Origin: Caulochytrium protostelioides
Taxonomy: Eukaryota; Chytridiomycota; Caulochytriomycetes; Caulochytriales; Caulochytriaceae
Length of the DNA: 64,000 bases
Reading direction: 5' to 3'
NCBI GenBank assembly: GCA_003615045.1
Contig: ML014113.1
Span: 62,001-126,000, forward strand
In this document: positions 44,848 through 56,300 of the stretch, one piece after another
Layout of the letters: each line of letters opens with the position of its first letter
How positions within the stretch are numbered: position 1 is the stretch's first letter
Translations under genes and position numbers: made by a program
The notes under the pieces: generated by a model
Seen by the model: only the letters and a program-made list of their open reading frames with translations
What the model was told of the DNA's origin: nothing
The model's database searches: none

Positions 44848-47082
44848 ATGCCAACAGTCACAGCCCGCCATGGCCGGCGGAGGGCGCCCCCGCAGAGCCC
44901 TTCGGCCATCAAGGCCATGCGCGGCATCACCTTCCAATTCAAGATTCAGCCGATGACGGCCAAACCCCGACCGGCCACGCCATCTCCCTTGACCTCTGGC
45001 GCCCCCGCAGCCGTCGCGACGCCGGCGGCCGCGTCAACACCAACCACAATAACGACCACGCCGGCCGGCACCGCTGCCGCGGCAGAGACGTCGTCGGCCG
45101 CATTACTCACGGTCGACACCGCGGCGCATGCGCCGGTCTCCGCCGGTCTCGGCGGCGCCGTCATCGTCTCGGCCTTGGCCTCGCCCGCGTCGTCGTCACA
45201 GGATACAGCCGTCGACCTCACGGTGCGCGCCGCGGCCGTCGCCGCCGGCCTTGCGCCCATCTCGCCGGCGTCCTCCGAAGCGCTGCTCCCATCCAAGATG
45301 GACGCCTATGCGTCGGCCGCCGGTATGGGCGCCTCTGTCGCGACGGTGCATGGGACGCCGACGCCCGCGCCGACGCCGTCGCCGGATCCGCTCGGCGAGG
45401 GCGTGAGCCTGGGCATGGGCATGGCCCTGGCCACGCTGGAGGCGCCGACGTCTGCGGCGAGCGGCCTCCCGTCGCGGTGCGTGACGCCCGTGGCCAATGC
45501 GGTCGCGATGCCGATGCCGACGGCCGTCGGCGCGCGCGCCGCGTTCATGAACGCCCACCACGGGTTCCACCAGACACCGACGCCCGCGGCGACGCCGCTG
45601 CACACCGCGGGGCATCCCCTCGAGCCGGTCAAGGAGACGATGGAGCTGACGCCCGCCGTCATCACGCCCGCACGGTCGCTGGCGGACGGCGACGGCGACG
45701 GCGACGACACCATGACCATGAGCTCCATTGACGATACGGCGCCCTCGTCGGGGTCCTCGTCCTGTCCCGCCTCACCGGGGTCGGCAGAGACGTCGCATCC
45801 ACGACTCACGCCCGACCGATCCATGACGCAGACGCCGTGTCAGCTCGATGACGAGTCGCACGCAGAGGCCCATGAAGCGAGCAGCACGACATGTAGCACC
45901 GTGTCGCTCCCGAGCCAGACGACGCCCCAGATGCCGCTCGCCGGCTCAGCGGCGTCAGCAGCACCCGCGCAGACGACCGCGACCAGTGACGCTGGGGATG
46001 CGGAGGCATCATCGACACCACCAGCGACGCCGTCCGCGTCCAAGCCACCCGCCGCCCCGACGAGCCGGTGGGACCTGGATGTGGAGATCATCGACATCAC
46101 CTCGCGGGTGCTGTACCGGCGACTGTACCCGTCGCCGCACAGCGCCGAGGCCGCCGCCGCTCGCACGAAGCACCACCTGCACCCCTATGCGGCGACGGCG
46201 TCTCGCGTCCCGCGCTCGCTCGCCGCCGCCCACCAGAACGCCAACGCCTCCACAGCGTCCTCGTCCTCGACCGCTCGCCGCCTCTTTAGCGACAGCCCCG
46301 CCAGCCACGGCCATCCGTCGAGCAGCGCGTACCACCACCACGGCCACTCGAGCCACCCGGCCAGCAGCACGAGCAGCAGCCACGGCGACAGGCACTACGC
46401 CCACCCGGCCACGCCGTACTACCCGCAACCCCACAGCATCGGCATCACGGGCAGCAGCGCGCGACTCGCCGAGCGTCTGAGCTCCCGCTTGCACATCGAA
46501 GCCGCCCGCTTCTATGCCGTCGCCGAGCGCAAGCGCCCCCGCTCCTACGACGAGTTCGGCCCGCCCTACATTCCGCCCTACGTGCCCGCGATGCCCCTCA
46601 GCCCCGCCTACCCCCCGCACGTGCCGGTCAGCCAGCCCGCCAAGAAACCGCGCAAGTACCCGAGCAGCAGCGGCGGCGGCGGCGGCGGCGGCAGCGTCAG
46701 CGGCAACCACAGCAGCGGTGGCGGCAGCGTCAGCGGCAGCGGTGCCGGCTTCCCCGCGGCGGGCGCCACGACGCCCACGGGGGCCTCGGCCGTGCTCTTT
46801 GGTGACAATACGGGCTCCGGATCCGATACCGACCGCCGTCCGGTGCGCATGCAGACGACCACGAAGGGCATCTGCCTGAACTGCGATACGCGCAAGACGG
46901 GCCAGTGGCGTAAAGGGCCGTGGGGTCCGCGGACGATGTGCAATGCGTGCGGCTTGGAGTGGTCGAAACGCATCAAGGCCGAGTCGATCCGTAAGGGCGT
47001 GAGTATCCAGGAGATGGAGCGGCGCCTGACCCGTGAGCGGCTGGAGCGCGATGCGGCCAACGGCATAGTGGTGAACCGCTAG
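44848..47082 (+). CDS. GATA-type zinc-finger transcription factor, white-collar-like finger
   Basis: This 744-residue protein has one C-terminal GATA finger: C676-x2-C679, an 18-residue loop, then C698-x2-C701. The loop reads GQWRKGPWGPRTM and is followed by GLEWSKRIK, the form seen in the fungal white-collar and plant GATA classes rather than the 17-residue loop of animal or nitrogen-regulating GATA factors. A basic helix-rich tail of about 40 residues (RKGVSIQEMERRLTRERLERD) ends the protein. No PAS or LOV domain is visible, so it is not a complete WC-1 or WC-2. Upstream, a less biased segment near 405-440 (WDLDVEIIDITSRVLYRRLY) and another near 540-600 rich in Tyr/Pro may be conserved. The rest is Ala/Thr/Ser/His-rich. 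The ATG lies in ccaccATGcc; in-frame ATGs at 44917 and 44953 are alternatives. Confidence 0.85.
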   Translation: MPTVTARHGRRRAPPQSPSAIKAMRGITFQFKIQPMTAKPRPATPSPLTSGAPAAVATPAAASTPTTITTTPAGTAAAAETSSAALLTVDTAAHAPVSAGLGGAVIVSALASPASSSQDTAVDLTVRAAAVAAGLAPISPASSEALLPSKMDAYASAAGMGASVATVHGTPTPAPTPSPDPLGEGVSLGMGMALATLEAPTSAASGLPSRCVTPVANAVAMPMPTAVGARAAFMNAHHGFHQTPTPAATPLHTAGHPLEPVKETMELTPAVITPARSLADGDGDGDDTMTMSSIDDTAPSSGSSSCPASPGSAETSHPRLTPDRSMTQTPCQLDDESHAEAHEASSTTCSTVSLPSQTTPQMPLAGSAASAAPAQTTATSDAGDAEASSTPPATPSASKPPAAPTSRWDLDVEIIDITSRVLYRRLYPSPHSAEAAAARTKHHLHPYAATASRVPRSLAAAHQNANASTASSSSTARRLFSDSPASHGHPSSSAYHHHGHSSHPASSTSSSHGDRHYAHPATPYYPQPHSIGITGSSARLAERLSSRLHIEAARFYAVAERKRPRSYDEFGPPYIPPYVPAMPLSPAYPPHVPVSQPAKKPRKYPSSSGGGGGGGSVSGNHSSGGGSVSGSGAGFPAAGATTPTGASAVLFGDNTGSGSDTDRRPVRMQTTTKGICLNCDTRKTGQWRKGPWGPRTMCNACGLEWSKRIKAESIRKGVSIQEMERRLTRERLERDAANGIVVNR

Positions 47083-47702
47083 ATTTTTTTTTCTGGTCTG
47101 GCTTCTGCAATTCTTATATATGCGCGACACGCCCATATTTATTTCTCTTTTTCTGTCGTCTTCTATACCTCATCGCTTCCTGGAAGCAGCGCGCCCGCAT
47201 TGGCCCACCATATCAAAACATAAAATGCATCTGATCTATCAATAGCGGCGACCGCGGATAACCATCCAACGCTCAATAGGCAAAGGTATCAGTTGAAGCG
47301 TACTAAACCGCTGAATGTACCGGTGAAGTCGATGGATATGGCTAGATGCCAACTAATATCCGAAAATCTGGTGAAACGGACATTCCTCGACGACACATAT
47401 CAGAGTGTAGTGGAACAGGAATCACAGTGAAGTGATCCTCGCCGCATCCGATCCGTACGTCCATCTAGGGTCACTCATCTAATGCATGTGATGCGGTTTA
47501 TCCCATTCCAGGTCACTGCTCTTGCAGCCGATCCTGACCCGATCGACCGTAATGTCTAGCCTATCTACCAAAATCTATACTATATCTATACGTCTTGTGC
47601 AAAAGAAAAAAGGCGAGGAATGAAAAGGAGGCAGATAATGCGGCGATGAGCTCTGACAGAACAGTACAGAATAATAAAACAGAAAATCACAGAGACGACC
47701 CT
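47083..47702. other. Convergent intergenic region, AT-rich
   Basis: These 620 bases lie between the 3' ends of the GATA and Sec7 genes and are the most AT-rich stretch of the window. A T-rich run follows the GATA stop. No AATAAA was seen on the plus strand immediately downstream. No gene or RNA was recognised. Confidence 0.5.
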
Positions 47703-50700
47703 TCAGCGGGTCGCCTGTGACGAGGCCAAGTCGTCCATCAGCACGGCGCGATAGCATTCGAGCCGCACCTGCTCGATCCGCGCACGGCGCAGCAGACTGA
47801 TCCGGCGTCGGCCGATTTCGTCCAGCAAACTCCGGGCCACCTTGCCCATCGGCGCGCACAGGCTCGCATGCACCTGCAGCGCCACTTCATTGGCGACCTG
47901 TATCGTGATCCCGCCCAGCTGGTTCGCCATCTCCTCTGCTTTCCGGCGGATCACGGCGCTGCGGCCGTCGCCGCCCATGCTGGTCGTGGTCCCGCTCGAC
48001 AGCGGCGGGGGGCCGCCATGCGACGCCCGGGGCGCTGTGGCAGCCGCCGTCGTGGTCGCCATGTCGGCCGCCGCCGTTACGGGCGCCGGCGCGCCCACGA
48101 CTTCCACAACGCCGCAGGTCGCATACGTAGCGGCGCGGTTGAGCACCGCCGTCCACGCGACGGCATTGTCCACGTCGGCGGCCTGCAGGAGGTACTCGCT
48201 GCCGTCGGCGAGGCAGAGCCGGAGCGTCGCCGTGCGGCGTGTGTAGGATGGGTCGTAAAGGGCCACGGCGCCGATGACGGGCAGCACGAGCTGCGGCGTC
48301 GTGGTGAGCCCGCCGCTGTGGTAGGCGGCGCCGGCGTGCGCGCCGTGCGCGCCGTTCTCGGAGTGATGCAGGGTCGGGATGGTGGAGGCCGTGCCGGTCG
48401 CGGAGAGGTCGGCGCTCGCGTTCAAGAAGCTGCCGCGGCGGCCGCCGGTGCCCATGACGCCGCTCGAGAAGGTGACGTCGCTCGGACGGTGGAAAGCAAG
48501 GAATCCGCCACGGTTCAGAACGGCGTATGATGCGCACCACCCGCGGCCCCGCAAGTTGCGTTCGCCGCCCTTGCCGCAGTCCTGCTTGCGTTGCAGGAAG
48601 CCCTGATACGGCAGCGCCACGGCGGCGAGCGACGATACCGTGGACTGCCGGGAGAACGGGTTCATGGCATGGGGGAGCAGCGACGACCGCAGCGTCATTC
48701 CGGAGCGGTGGCCCTGCGCGTCGGCCACGAGCCCCGTATGTGCCATGTGTGCGTCGTCCAGGTGATCGAGCGACATGGACCGCTCCAGCTCCTCGGGGAT
48801 GCGGGAACGACTGCGCAGCGGAAGGGTGGCCGACGTCTCAGCGCGCATGTCCGCCAGCTGGATCTGCGGCGCGATTACGGCCACCCCAGGCTCGGTCCAT
48901 CCCGACGGCGTCGCCACGACGGCCGAGGCCGAACCAGCCGTCGCGGTCGCCGTGATGGGCGGCGGCGGCGTCAGCGGCGCCACAATGTCCGCGTCCTTCG
49001 TGGCGCCGGCGACGGGGACGGCTGCCGCGACGGTGCTCGCGCCCGCCATGCTGGTAATGGCAGTGGCGGGCCCCCAGGCGGCGCTGCCACGGCGCAAGCT
49101 CGCGGTGCTACGCCGGCGGTCGCTGACTTGGGACCGTCCGCTTGACCGCCCGACGAGGGGGAACTGGCTCTGGGCGGCGGCGGTGGCGGCCGTGGCAAGC
49201 ACGTCGTCGGGCCAGTACGACGAGATCCCGAGGATTAGCTCGTGGGTCGGCGTGACGGGAGGCGTTGTGCCGCTCGAGGTCACGTCGGACCCGCCGGTTG
49301 CGACGGTGGGCGCCGAGGACTCGGTGATGGTCGAGTTGACGGTCGTGCTAGTACTGGAGGCTTGGACCGGCGGCGTCGACGCGGCGCTCAGGCCGTGAGC
49401 GCTCGGGCTCGCCGACAGACTCCACCGCCCTGATTTGCGGTTGTTGGCCCCGAAGCCGAGACTGATGCTGGAGCTGATTCCGGCCCAGCCGCGGGACAGC
49501 GGCGCATGCGGCGTGACCGCGCCGTGGCCGTGGCCGTGGCTCTGCTGATGCGCATGGGTATGGGTATGCGTGGGACTGCGACTCCGCGGGGTCTGTCTCT
49601 TGTCGGGGCTCGTGGAGGGACCCCCGGCGTGGTCGGCATCGTTACTCGCGTGCTGGATCGCGACGGCGCGGATGTTTTCGTACATGACCGCCAAAATTTC
49701 CGGATGCAGGGTCGGCGGCCGCGCCATACACGCACGCGTGTTCCCGATAAACTCGGCCGCGCTCATTTTGCGCTTGGCCGCGGGATGATGCAGGTCAGAG
49801 TTCAGCAACACCAGCGCGAAGGCGAGCACGTGCGCGTCGTCTTCGCAGGAGAGGACGCCCGGGTTCTCTTCCATATAATGCTTGCCGAACGCTTGGAGGA
49901 CGCGGTCGATCTGCTGGCTTTCCGGCGGCAGCACAAATCGGGCCAGAAAGCGCCGCAGGGCCGCGTCCATGGCCATGTGGGCAAACCGGAACTCGCTGAC
50001 GAGGCATGCCAGCACCTCCGCATGGAACGGATCCGGCGTCGCAACGAGGTGTGCGAGCTCCTTGGCGTTGACGGTCTTCTTGAGGTTCTGCAGATACTCG
50101 TACGGCGTCTCCCGACGCTCCACCACCGGCAAACTCGGCAGCGGTGCCGCCATCATGCCATCGGACAGCAGTGAGGGCGAGCGCGACTCCATGGCCGCCG
50201 CCGCCGCCATGGGCGCGCCCCCTCGGGTCAGGGAGGTACCCGGCTCCGTCGGCAGGAGGTTGGTGGCGGCCGCGCCGGCGCCAATGACAGAGGGGCTGCG
50301 CGGGCCGGGACTCCACTCGGAATTGCGGGACGTGACACTCGTGGACACGCGGCCGATCGGCCCACCATGGGTGAAGGCGGCCGCGGTGGCGCCGGTGCTG
50401 CCGTTCGCGCTGACGCCGCTGGTACCGCCAGTCGTGCTGGACGACAACGGGCCGCTGCCCGAGAGGGGAGCACCGCCGTTGACGGGCGCGGCATTCATGT
50501 CGTCCACCGAAGGGATCGTCAGGGTGACGCTGAGCGTCATGGGCAGCCCCGGCCGCGTCGGGGGCGCCATCATACTCTCGTGGCTCGTGACCATCGTGAG
50601 CCCCGTGGTGGACGGCGCGTGGCTGGCGCGGCCTAGCGTCGCGTGGTGGGTCGCCGGCGGCGGGAGCGGCGAGGCGTCCATCATCTCGGCGGCTGTCATC

Positions 50701-51935
50701 GTTGCCGTCGCCGAGGCGGAACTCCGCGGCGGCCGGTCGAACGCTGGGAGCGACGGCGACGTCGCGAGATCGAGCGGCGCCACCGACGGCTCCATCACCG
50801 CTGCCGTCGGGCTGTTCTCGAGCGGCAGCGTGATGGTCGTCGTGATAGTGTGAATCCGCGGGGAGGCATGGAAACGGCCAGGGGCGATGGCGGCCTGGAC
50901 GGCGGCATGGACGGCAGCGGCGGCGGCGGCCGGCATCGACTGCATCATGGCGTGCACGGCGCTCTGCGTCGTCGCTGGCATCCCACTCTGCGCCGCGTTC
51001 GGCATCGCTGACGGCGTCGTGGCGGTCGGGGACACGGCTTGCGGGCCGGTGCCTGACGGCATCGCGCTCCCGCCATTCGAGTACCTGCGATCCACGAGGG
51101 GGTCGTTGCCCGCGCTGCCCGAGTCTGAGCTCAGGTCCTTCCGATGAAACGACCAGCCGCCATGCGAGGATCCGGTGGAATGACCGCCCTGGCCGTCGGG
51201 GCCGCTTTGACCATGATGGGGCCCCGGCAGGGTCCGCCCATAGTTGCTGCCGCCGTTGCCACCGCCGCTCATTCCGCCGTCGTAGAAGGCCGAGTACGAG
51301 CTGCCGTAGGCGTGCGAATAGGACCTCGTGTGGGCGCTGCGATGGAACCGGCCGCCGGACTGGGCGCTGTTGGCCCGCGCTTCGAGCAAGCGCGCGAGCA
51401 CCGTGCTGCCCTGGTCGCCGAGGGTCCGTGCGGCAGCCTGGACCGAATGGGCCATGGCGGCCGTCACGACGGCGCTCGCGCCGTCGCTGCTGCCGGCGCC
51501 GTCGGCGCTGTGGCCGCCGCTGCTGCCCGCGCTGCTGCCGCCGGCCCCGGCGGCCGCGGACGGCGGCGCCGCCGTGAACATGAGTTCGCTAAGCGCGACG
51601 CGGTTGCCGCTCGCCGTGCGCGGGAGCGCGGGCCGCGTCCGGACCGGCGTCGCGTGCGTTGGTAGCGACCGCACGCGCGCATGCACCTTGAGCACGTCGG
51701 ATGGATGGAACAAAGCGTCCAGCACCGGCGGCAGCGCGGCGGCCATATCGGCGATGGATGCCGGGGTTACTGTCATCGCGGCCGCGGCCGCGTCAGCGGT
51801 AGCAGTAACGGTCGCCGTCGCCGTCGCGTGGTGGCCGTCGTTGTCGTCGTGAGGTGGTGGTGGAAGCAGCGATGTCGCCGGGGACGTTGTGCCTAATGCT
51901 GGGGTTACCAGGGGTGTGACGGCATGCTGTTGCAT
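47703..51935 (-). CDS. Sec7-PH Arf guanine-nucleotide exchange factor (Syt1/Yel1/EFA6-like)
   Basis: This 1410-residue protein has a Sec7 domain at about 605-765 and a PH domain at about 1100-1280. The Sec7 active-site segment is FVLPPESQQIDRVLQAFGKHY, quoted here in two parts: FVLPPESQQIDR carries the catalytic glutamate finger E672, and VLQAFGKHY follows. The second Sec7 motif is LAFALVLLNSDLHHP. Sec7 proteins load GTP onto Arf-family GTPases at membranes. The PH domain starts YQGFLQRKQDCGKGG and holds a long internal insert. A helical C-terminus of about 80 residues follows. The Sec7-then-PH order fits yeast Syt1 and Yel1 and animal EFA6. The long N-terminal 600 residues are low complexity. 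The first true ATG is at 51935; an upstream in-frame TTG was ignored. The neighbouring upstream gene on the same strand encodes an ArfGAP. Confidence 0.87.
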   Translation of the reverse strand: MQQHAVTPLVTPALGTTSPATSLLPPPPHDDNDGHHATATATVTATADAAAAAMTVTPASIADMAAALPPVLDALFHPSDVLKVHARVRSLPTHATPVRTRPALPRTASGNRVALSELMFTAAPPSAAAGAGGSSAGSSGGHSADGAGSSDGASAVVTAAMAHSVQAAARTLGDQGSTVLARLLEARANSAQSGGRFHRSAHTRSYSHAYGSSYSAFYDGGMSGGGNGGSNYGRTLPGPHHGQSGPDGQGGHSTGSSHGGWSFHRKDLSSDSGSAGNDPLVDRRYSNGGSAMPSGTGPQAVSPTATTPSAMPNAAQSGMPATTQSAVHAMMQSMPAAAAAAVHAAVQAAIAPGRFHASPRIHTITTTITLPLENSPTAAVMEPSVAPLDLATSPSLPAFDRPPRSSASATATMTAAEMMDASPLPPPATHHATLGRASHAPSTTGLTMVTSHESMMAPPTRPGLPMTLSVTLTIPSVDDMNAAPVNGGAPLSGSGPLSSSTTGGTSGVSANGSTGATAAAFTHGGPIGRVSTSVTSRNSEWSPGPRSPSVIGAGAAATNLLPTEPGTSLTRGGAPMAAAAAMESRSPSLLSDGMMAAPLPSLPVVERRETPYEYLQNLKKTVNAKELAHLVATPDPFHAEVLACLVSEFRFAHMAMDAALRRFLARFVLPPESQQIDRVLQAFGKHYMEENPGVLSCEDDAHVLAFALVLLNSDLHHPAAKRKMSAAEFIGNTRACMARPPTLHPEILAVMYENIRAVAIQHASNDADHAGGPSTSPDKRQTPRSRSPTHTHTHAHQQSHGHGHGAVTPHAPLSRGWAGISSSISLGFGANNRKSGRWSLSASPSAHGLSAASTPPVQASSTSTTVNSTITESSAPTVATGGSDVTSSGTTPPVTPTHELILGISSYWPDDVLATAATAAAQSQFPLVGRSSGRSQVSDRRRSTASLRRGSAAWGPATAITSMAGASTVAAAVPVAGATKDADIVAPLTPPPPITATATAGSASAVVATPSGWTEPGVAVIAPQIQLADMRAETSATLPLRSRSRIPEELERSMSLDHLDDAHMAHTGLVADAQGHRSGMTLRSSLLPHAMNPFSRQSTVSSLAAVALPYQGFLQRKQDCGKGGERNLRGRGWCASYAVLNRGGFLAFHRPSDVTFSSGVMGTGGRRGSFLNASADLSATGTASTIPTLHHSENGAHGAHAGAAYHSGGLTTTPQLVLPVIGAVALYDPSYTRRTATLRLCLADGSEYLLQAADVDNAVAWTAVLNRAATYATCGVVEVVGAPAPVTAAADMATTTAAATAPRASHGGPPPLSSGTTTSMGGDGRSAVIRRKAEEMANQLGGITIQVANEVALQVHASLCAPMGKVARSLLDEIGRRRISLLRRARIEQVRLECYRAVLMDDLASSQATR

Positions 51936-53369
51936 GACCACGACGGGTCCGGCCAAGAAGGGCCGTGCAAGCGAAGGGTCGGCGATCACGGAGATCACCC
52001 CCCAAACCAAGGCAGCGGGTAAAGGAGAACTCGCAGCGCCAGCCAGCCAGCGCGCGATAGACTAAAAAAGCGGACTTGTCTGATAATTCAGCCGTGGCAT
52101 CGATGCCCGTGCGCATGCGTCCACGGGAGGCGCTATATACGACCGCCGGCGACAGGGGGCAAGCGTCTTCATGCAACGGGTCTGCCTTCGGTCCTTACTC
52201 GAGTATGCCACGTGCTGGCATCATGCAAGCGCTCCAAAGAACGTCATCCCACGGAAATAACCCGCGTGGCAGCATCCATTGCTTGTGTGTGCTTCCCAGT
52301 GCTTGCGCCGCCTTCAACCGAGATGATGCACCCCATACATCGCCCGCGAGGCCCAGGATCGGACGGGTCGCATGGATGCGCGCGTCCTCGCCTGACGCTT
52401 CGGCCCACGTGGGCTTTCACCCAGGCCTACCCATGATCGCCATCACTCTCGATGCAAGTGTGCCGCGACCCCAACGACGGCATGGAGACCGGCCGCCGGC
52501 CTTCAAGTCCCACGGCACGGTGCCTGCGCCCGCGGCGAGCGCCTTCCCTTCACCGCCGCGGCGGGGCTGCACGTTGCGCGGCCGGCGGCCCTGCCCGCCG
52601 ATCCTTCGCGGGGCCCGCTCGCGGGGACTTGGCCAAAAGCAGCGGCGGCAGGGCGTCCCTGCGCCGCCGGGAAGCGGGGAGGATGGCAGGGCGGCGTGCC
52701 GGCGATCGCGCCTCATTGGCCGCGCCATCCGTATCACATTCATGCCTGAACCCAAGGGTGTGTCCGGAACGACGGGTCCCAGGGCGGAGAGCGATGGCGA
52801 CGGCGACGGCGACCGCGGCTACCATCGCGGGCGTGAAAACCAAAGCTGGGCATTAGTCATCACGGCGAGCGTGTCGCGCGTCCCGGAAATGCTTTCTCGG
52901 AAGGGTAAGCAAACCAGCAATCACGCGAGCCGGCGAGCGTGCGTGCCATCGCACATCCGGCCGCCCCCCGCATGCTCCCGGCGTGGTTCTGCGATGTAAA
53001 GGGTAAAATGTTGATGTAACCTGCTCTCTTTCTCCTTCCTGGTGTGCTCCCACACCAGATCACGATTGTCGGCCCTGGGAAAGCTCGGATGTTATGGAAT
53101 CCATTGAGGGGGCGTGCAGCGCATCCTCACCCGGCGCAAACTCCGCTCATGCCCGTCACCTGAGCGGAAAAGGAAGAGGCCTGGGGCGGTCACATGCCAG
53201 CGCCCGTCATTACGGAAATCAAACATCAAACATCATATTAGATAGATCGCAGATCGCTGTGTGAGAGGAAGGAACCCACATGACACGGCATCCACGCGAC
53301 ACGGCGTCCACGCGACACAGCATCCATGTGACACGCAACACAACGCTGCGGGCGAGACAAAGCTTGCGG
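51936..53369. other. Spacer between ArfGAP 3' end and Sec7-PH promoter
   Basis: About 1.4 kb between two minus-strand genes. No conserved reading frame was found. A short direct repeat of CACGCGACACGG-like units lies at 53280-53335 (ACACGGC ATCCACGCGACACGGC GTCCACGCGACACAGC ATCCATGTGACACGC, written with gaps), immediately after the ArfGAP stop side. Confidence 0.5.
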
Positions 53370-56300
53370 TCAGCCCGCCGGCGCAATGGCCGCCGTGGCT
53401 TCATGATACTCCGACTCATGGGCCATCACACCCGCGGCCGCCGTCGACCGGGCCGTTGCGGCCGAGGGTGCCCGCGGGTGGCGCAGCACACCCTCCCAGC
53501 CGATCCACTCGTCGGGGGCGTAGCCGCCGTTGGAGAGCCGCGCAACAATCCGGTAGAACGGCGAGGTATGGTCGCGGAACGCGTTCACGTCCAGCAAAAA
53601 GGAGCGCACCACGACGCGGACGGCGCCGTCCCCGCGGGCGCGTTCGATCCCACGGCTGCGGTGCCGGCCAGCGCACATCTCGCAGATCACGGCCGCCCCC
53701 GGCGATTCGGAAACGTGCGTGTTCATCAGCAGCGACCAAGCGTCGGCCATCGACTCGGTCATCCCTGCGCTGGCGCCGGCGCGCCGACCGTCGCTGACAC
53801 GGGGGCCACTGCCGACGCTTACCGAGGCCGGTGATGCCGTGAACGTTCGGCTGGACGCGGCGGTCATGACGGAAGCGGTCGTCGTGGACGCCGCCGAGAG
53901 CGACGCGGCGGGCGGCGCGCAGGGCACCTCCGCCACAACCCACTCGGGCCACGGGGCGTCGCAGTCGCGGCACAGGCAGTTGCTCTCGTCGCGCTCACGC
54001 AGCGCCCACAGCAGGCAGAGGCCGTCGTGGTGCGGCAGCGGCTTCGGGTCACTCCGGTTCAGGCACGGCGCGCCGCGCGTCGACGGCGTCATCGGCAGCA
54101 CCGCAGAACGCGCGAGCGGCGACGTCGCCGATGCCAACGTTGGCGGGAAGCTGCCCGCGTCGGCGGGTCCCGTCGCGAGGCCGTGCGGCGGGCCACCCGC
54201 TGCCCGACGCGTGGCGGGCGAGCCGACGACAGCAGTGTCAACCGGCGGCGGCACGAGCAGCTCAGGCAGCGAAGCGCTTGAGCCTTGATCGCGCCGGGGT
54301 CGTGCTTGGGACTCAGCCGATGAGATCCCCCTCGCCGAACGGCCTGTCGTGGACGCGTCGTCACTCGCCGCGGACGACGCCGCAGGCATCCTGCGGCTGG
54401 ACGGCGGGAGGGCGGGCATCAGCGGCGTCGGCGTCCGTGGAGCGTCGAGGTCGCTCATCGCTTCCGCGAGACAGATGTTGCGCAGCCGGTCGAGCTGGAG
54501 CCGGAAGGCAAGTAGTTCGTCGGCATCACGCGTGTACAGTTCCAGCGTTTCCGTCGTGCTGATCAGATGGAATCGCACGCGGCCCGACGATGTGCTGGCA
54601 CGGCTCGGACCATGCCCACCATGATGCGAACTAGGCCCGCCACCGCCACCGTGGCTGCTGCTGCTGCTGCCTTCGCCGCCGATGGTCTCGGACGCGTCTG
54701 CCGTCGACCCGGCCGCATTCGGGCCATGTGATGCCTCTCCGCGAACGGGAGCCGCGTTGGCGGGCATCATGGTGGGCTCCGACTTGGCCGCGGTGGGCTT
54801 CGCCCGATGCGACATCAAGAACCGGGCGGGGGAGAGAAGCGACGGCGCGATTGGCAGCAGCGGATGGCTCGCGCGGCCTTCCGTGGGGTTGAGTGCGGTC
54901 GACACGGCGTTCAGCAGCGGACTAATCAGCCCGCTTGTCGGCCGCTCGAGCCACGAGAACCGCCGGACGCGGTCGCGGCGCGGCGGCCGCGGTGGCTCGA
55001 GCCGCCGCTCCCGCTCCCGCCAGCTGGCGGCAGGTTCGGGCGCGACGTCGCCATGGCGCAAGCGGTCCTCTTCGCCCGCAACCGACGCCGAGGACGTGAG
55101 GGTCGCTAGCCGCGCCAAAGACGGCCCGGTGGCCGGCGTCAATGACCGAGCCGCCGCGTCCATGCGCGTGTCGTCCATCACGGCAGCGCCAGGCGCCCCC
55201 GAGACGACGAGCGATGCGGAGGACGCCATCGAGGCGAGTGGTGGGCTTGACGCAGACGATGACCAGCGGTCGATGGTCGCGATCGACGCCGCAGCCGTCG
55301 TCGTGGTGGCGGTCGCCCAAGCGCCGATCGAGGGCGACGGCGGTGCCGCGGCGTCGCGCGGGAAGGGCGCCGTGCAGGGCCGCGGCGCATCGTCGACGTC
55401 GGTCGTCCACGCCTGCGGCAACGTCGGCCACGGCGGCGACTGTGAGGGGTCCCGCGCGTCCGCGGACGGCCGCGGCGCGCCGAGCCCGAGCGCCACGGTG
55501 GGCAGCCGACCGCCCGGCTTGACGGCGAGGGCGCTCGGCGCGTGCGTCGGGGTCACGATCTCGGGCCGCGGCGGCGGCGCGGACGATGACCCCGACGGCG
55601 GCGGCGGCGGCGGCGGCGGCGACACGTCCATCGACGGCACGGCGGGAAGGGCGCTCGTGTCGCCGACGGCCCGTTCCGCCAACGGAGGCAGGACCGCGTA
55701 CTCCGCCGCCGCGGCGGCCCCCGGCGTGGTCGACAGCGCGCCCCCGGAGGCCGACGCCGGGTGGCCGGATCGGCCCCTCGGCAAGGGATTGGGCGGGGCG
55801 ACGGACATGGCGACGTCGGCCGCGCGGCCGCGATGGAAGGCAGGGTGTTTCCAAAGCGATGGACGGGTGTCGGGCTCAGGCGACAGTATGCCGGTGGCCG
55901 TTGCCGCCGCTGCTGCTGCCGCTGCCGCTGCCGCGGGCATGGGCTCACGCGCGGGCGGTGGGGGCGCCGCCTCAGGCACCCCCGCAGTGTCGGTCGCACG
56001 GCGCAGCATCCGTAGATGCGTGAGCTGGACCGGCGCAAAGAAGCAGGTGTGCTGGTTCTTGGTCCGCACCAGCGTGAGCGTGCCCTCGCGCGCGTTGAGG
56101 AGCGCCCGCAGCGGCTCGTGGTTGGCGGCGTTGAAGAAGAGGGGCGGGTACGTGGAGACCGGGCGGTAGAGCCGCGGGGCGAACGACGGTGTGTTGTCCG
56201 GTGGCGAGGAGCGCGGCGGCCATCGCGGCCCCGCCACGGGCCACGCGACCGGGCTCGTGGCCGAGACGGGCGACTGGCGGGCGTTGGCTCTCGGCACGAG

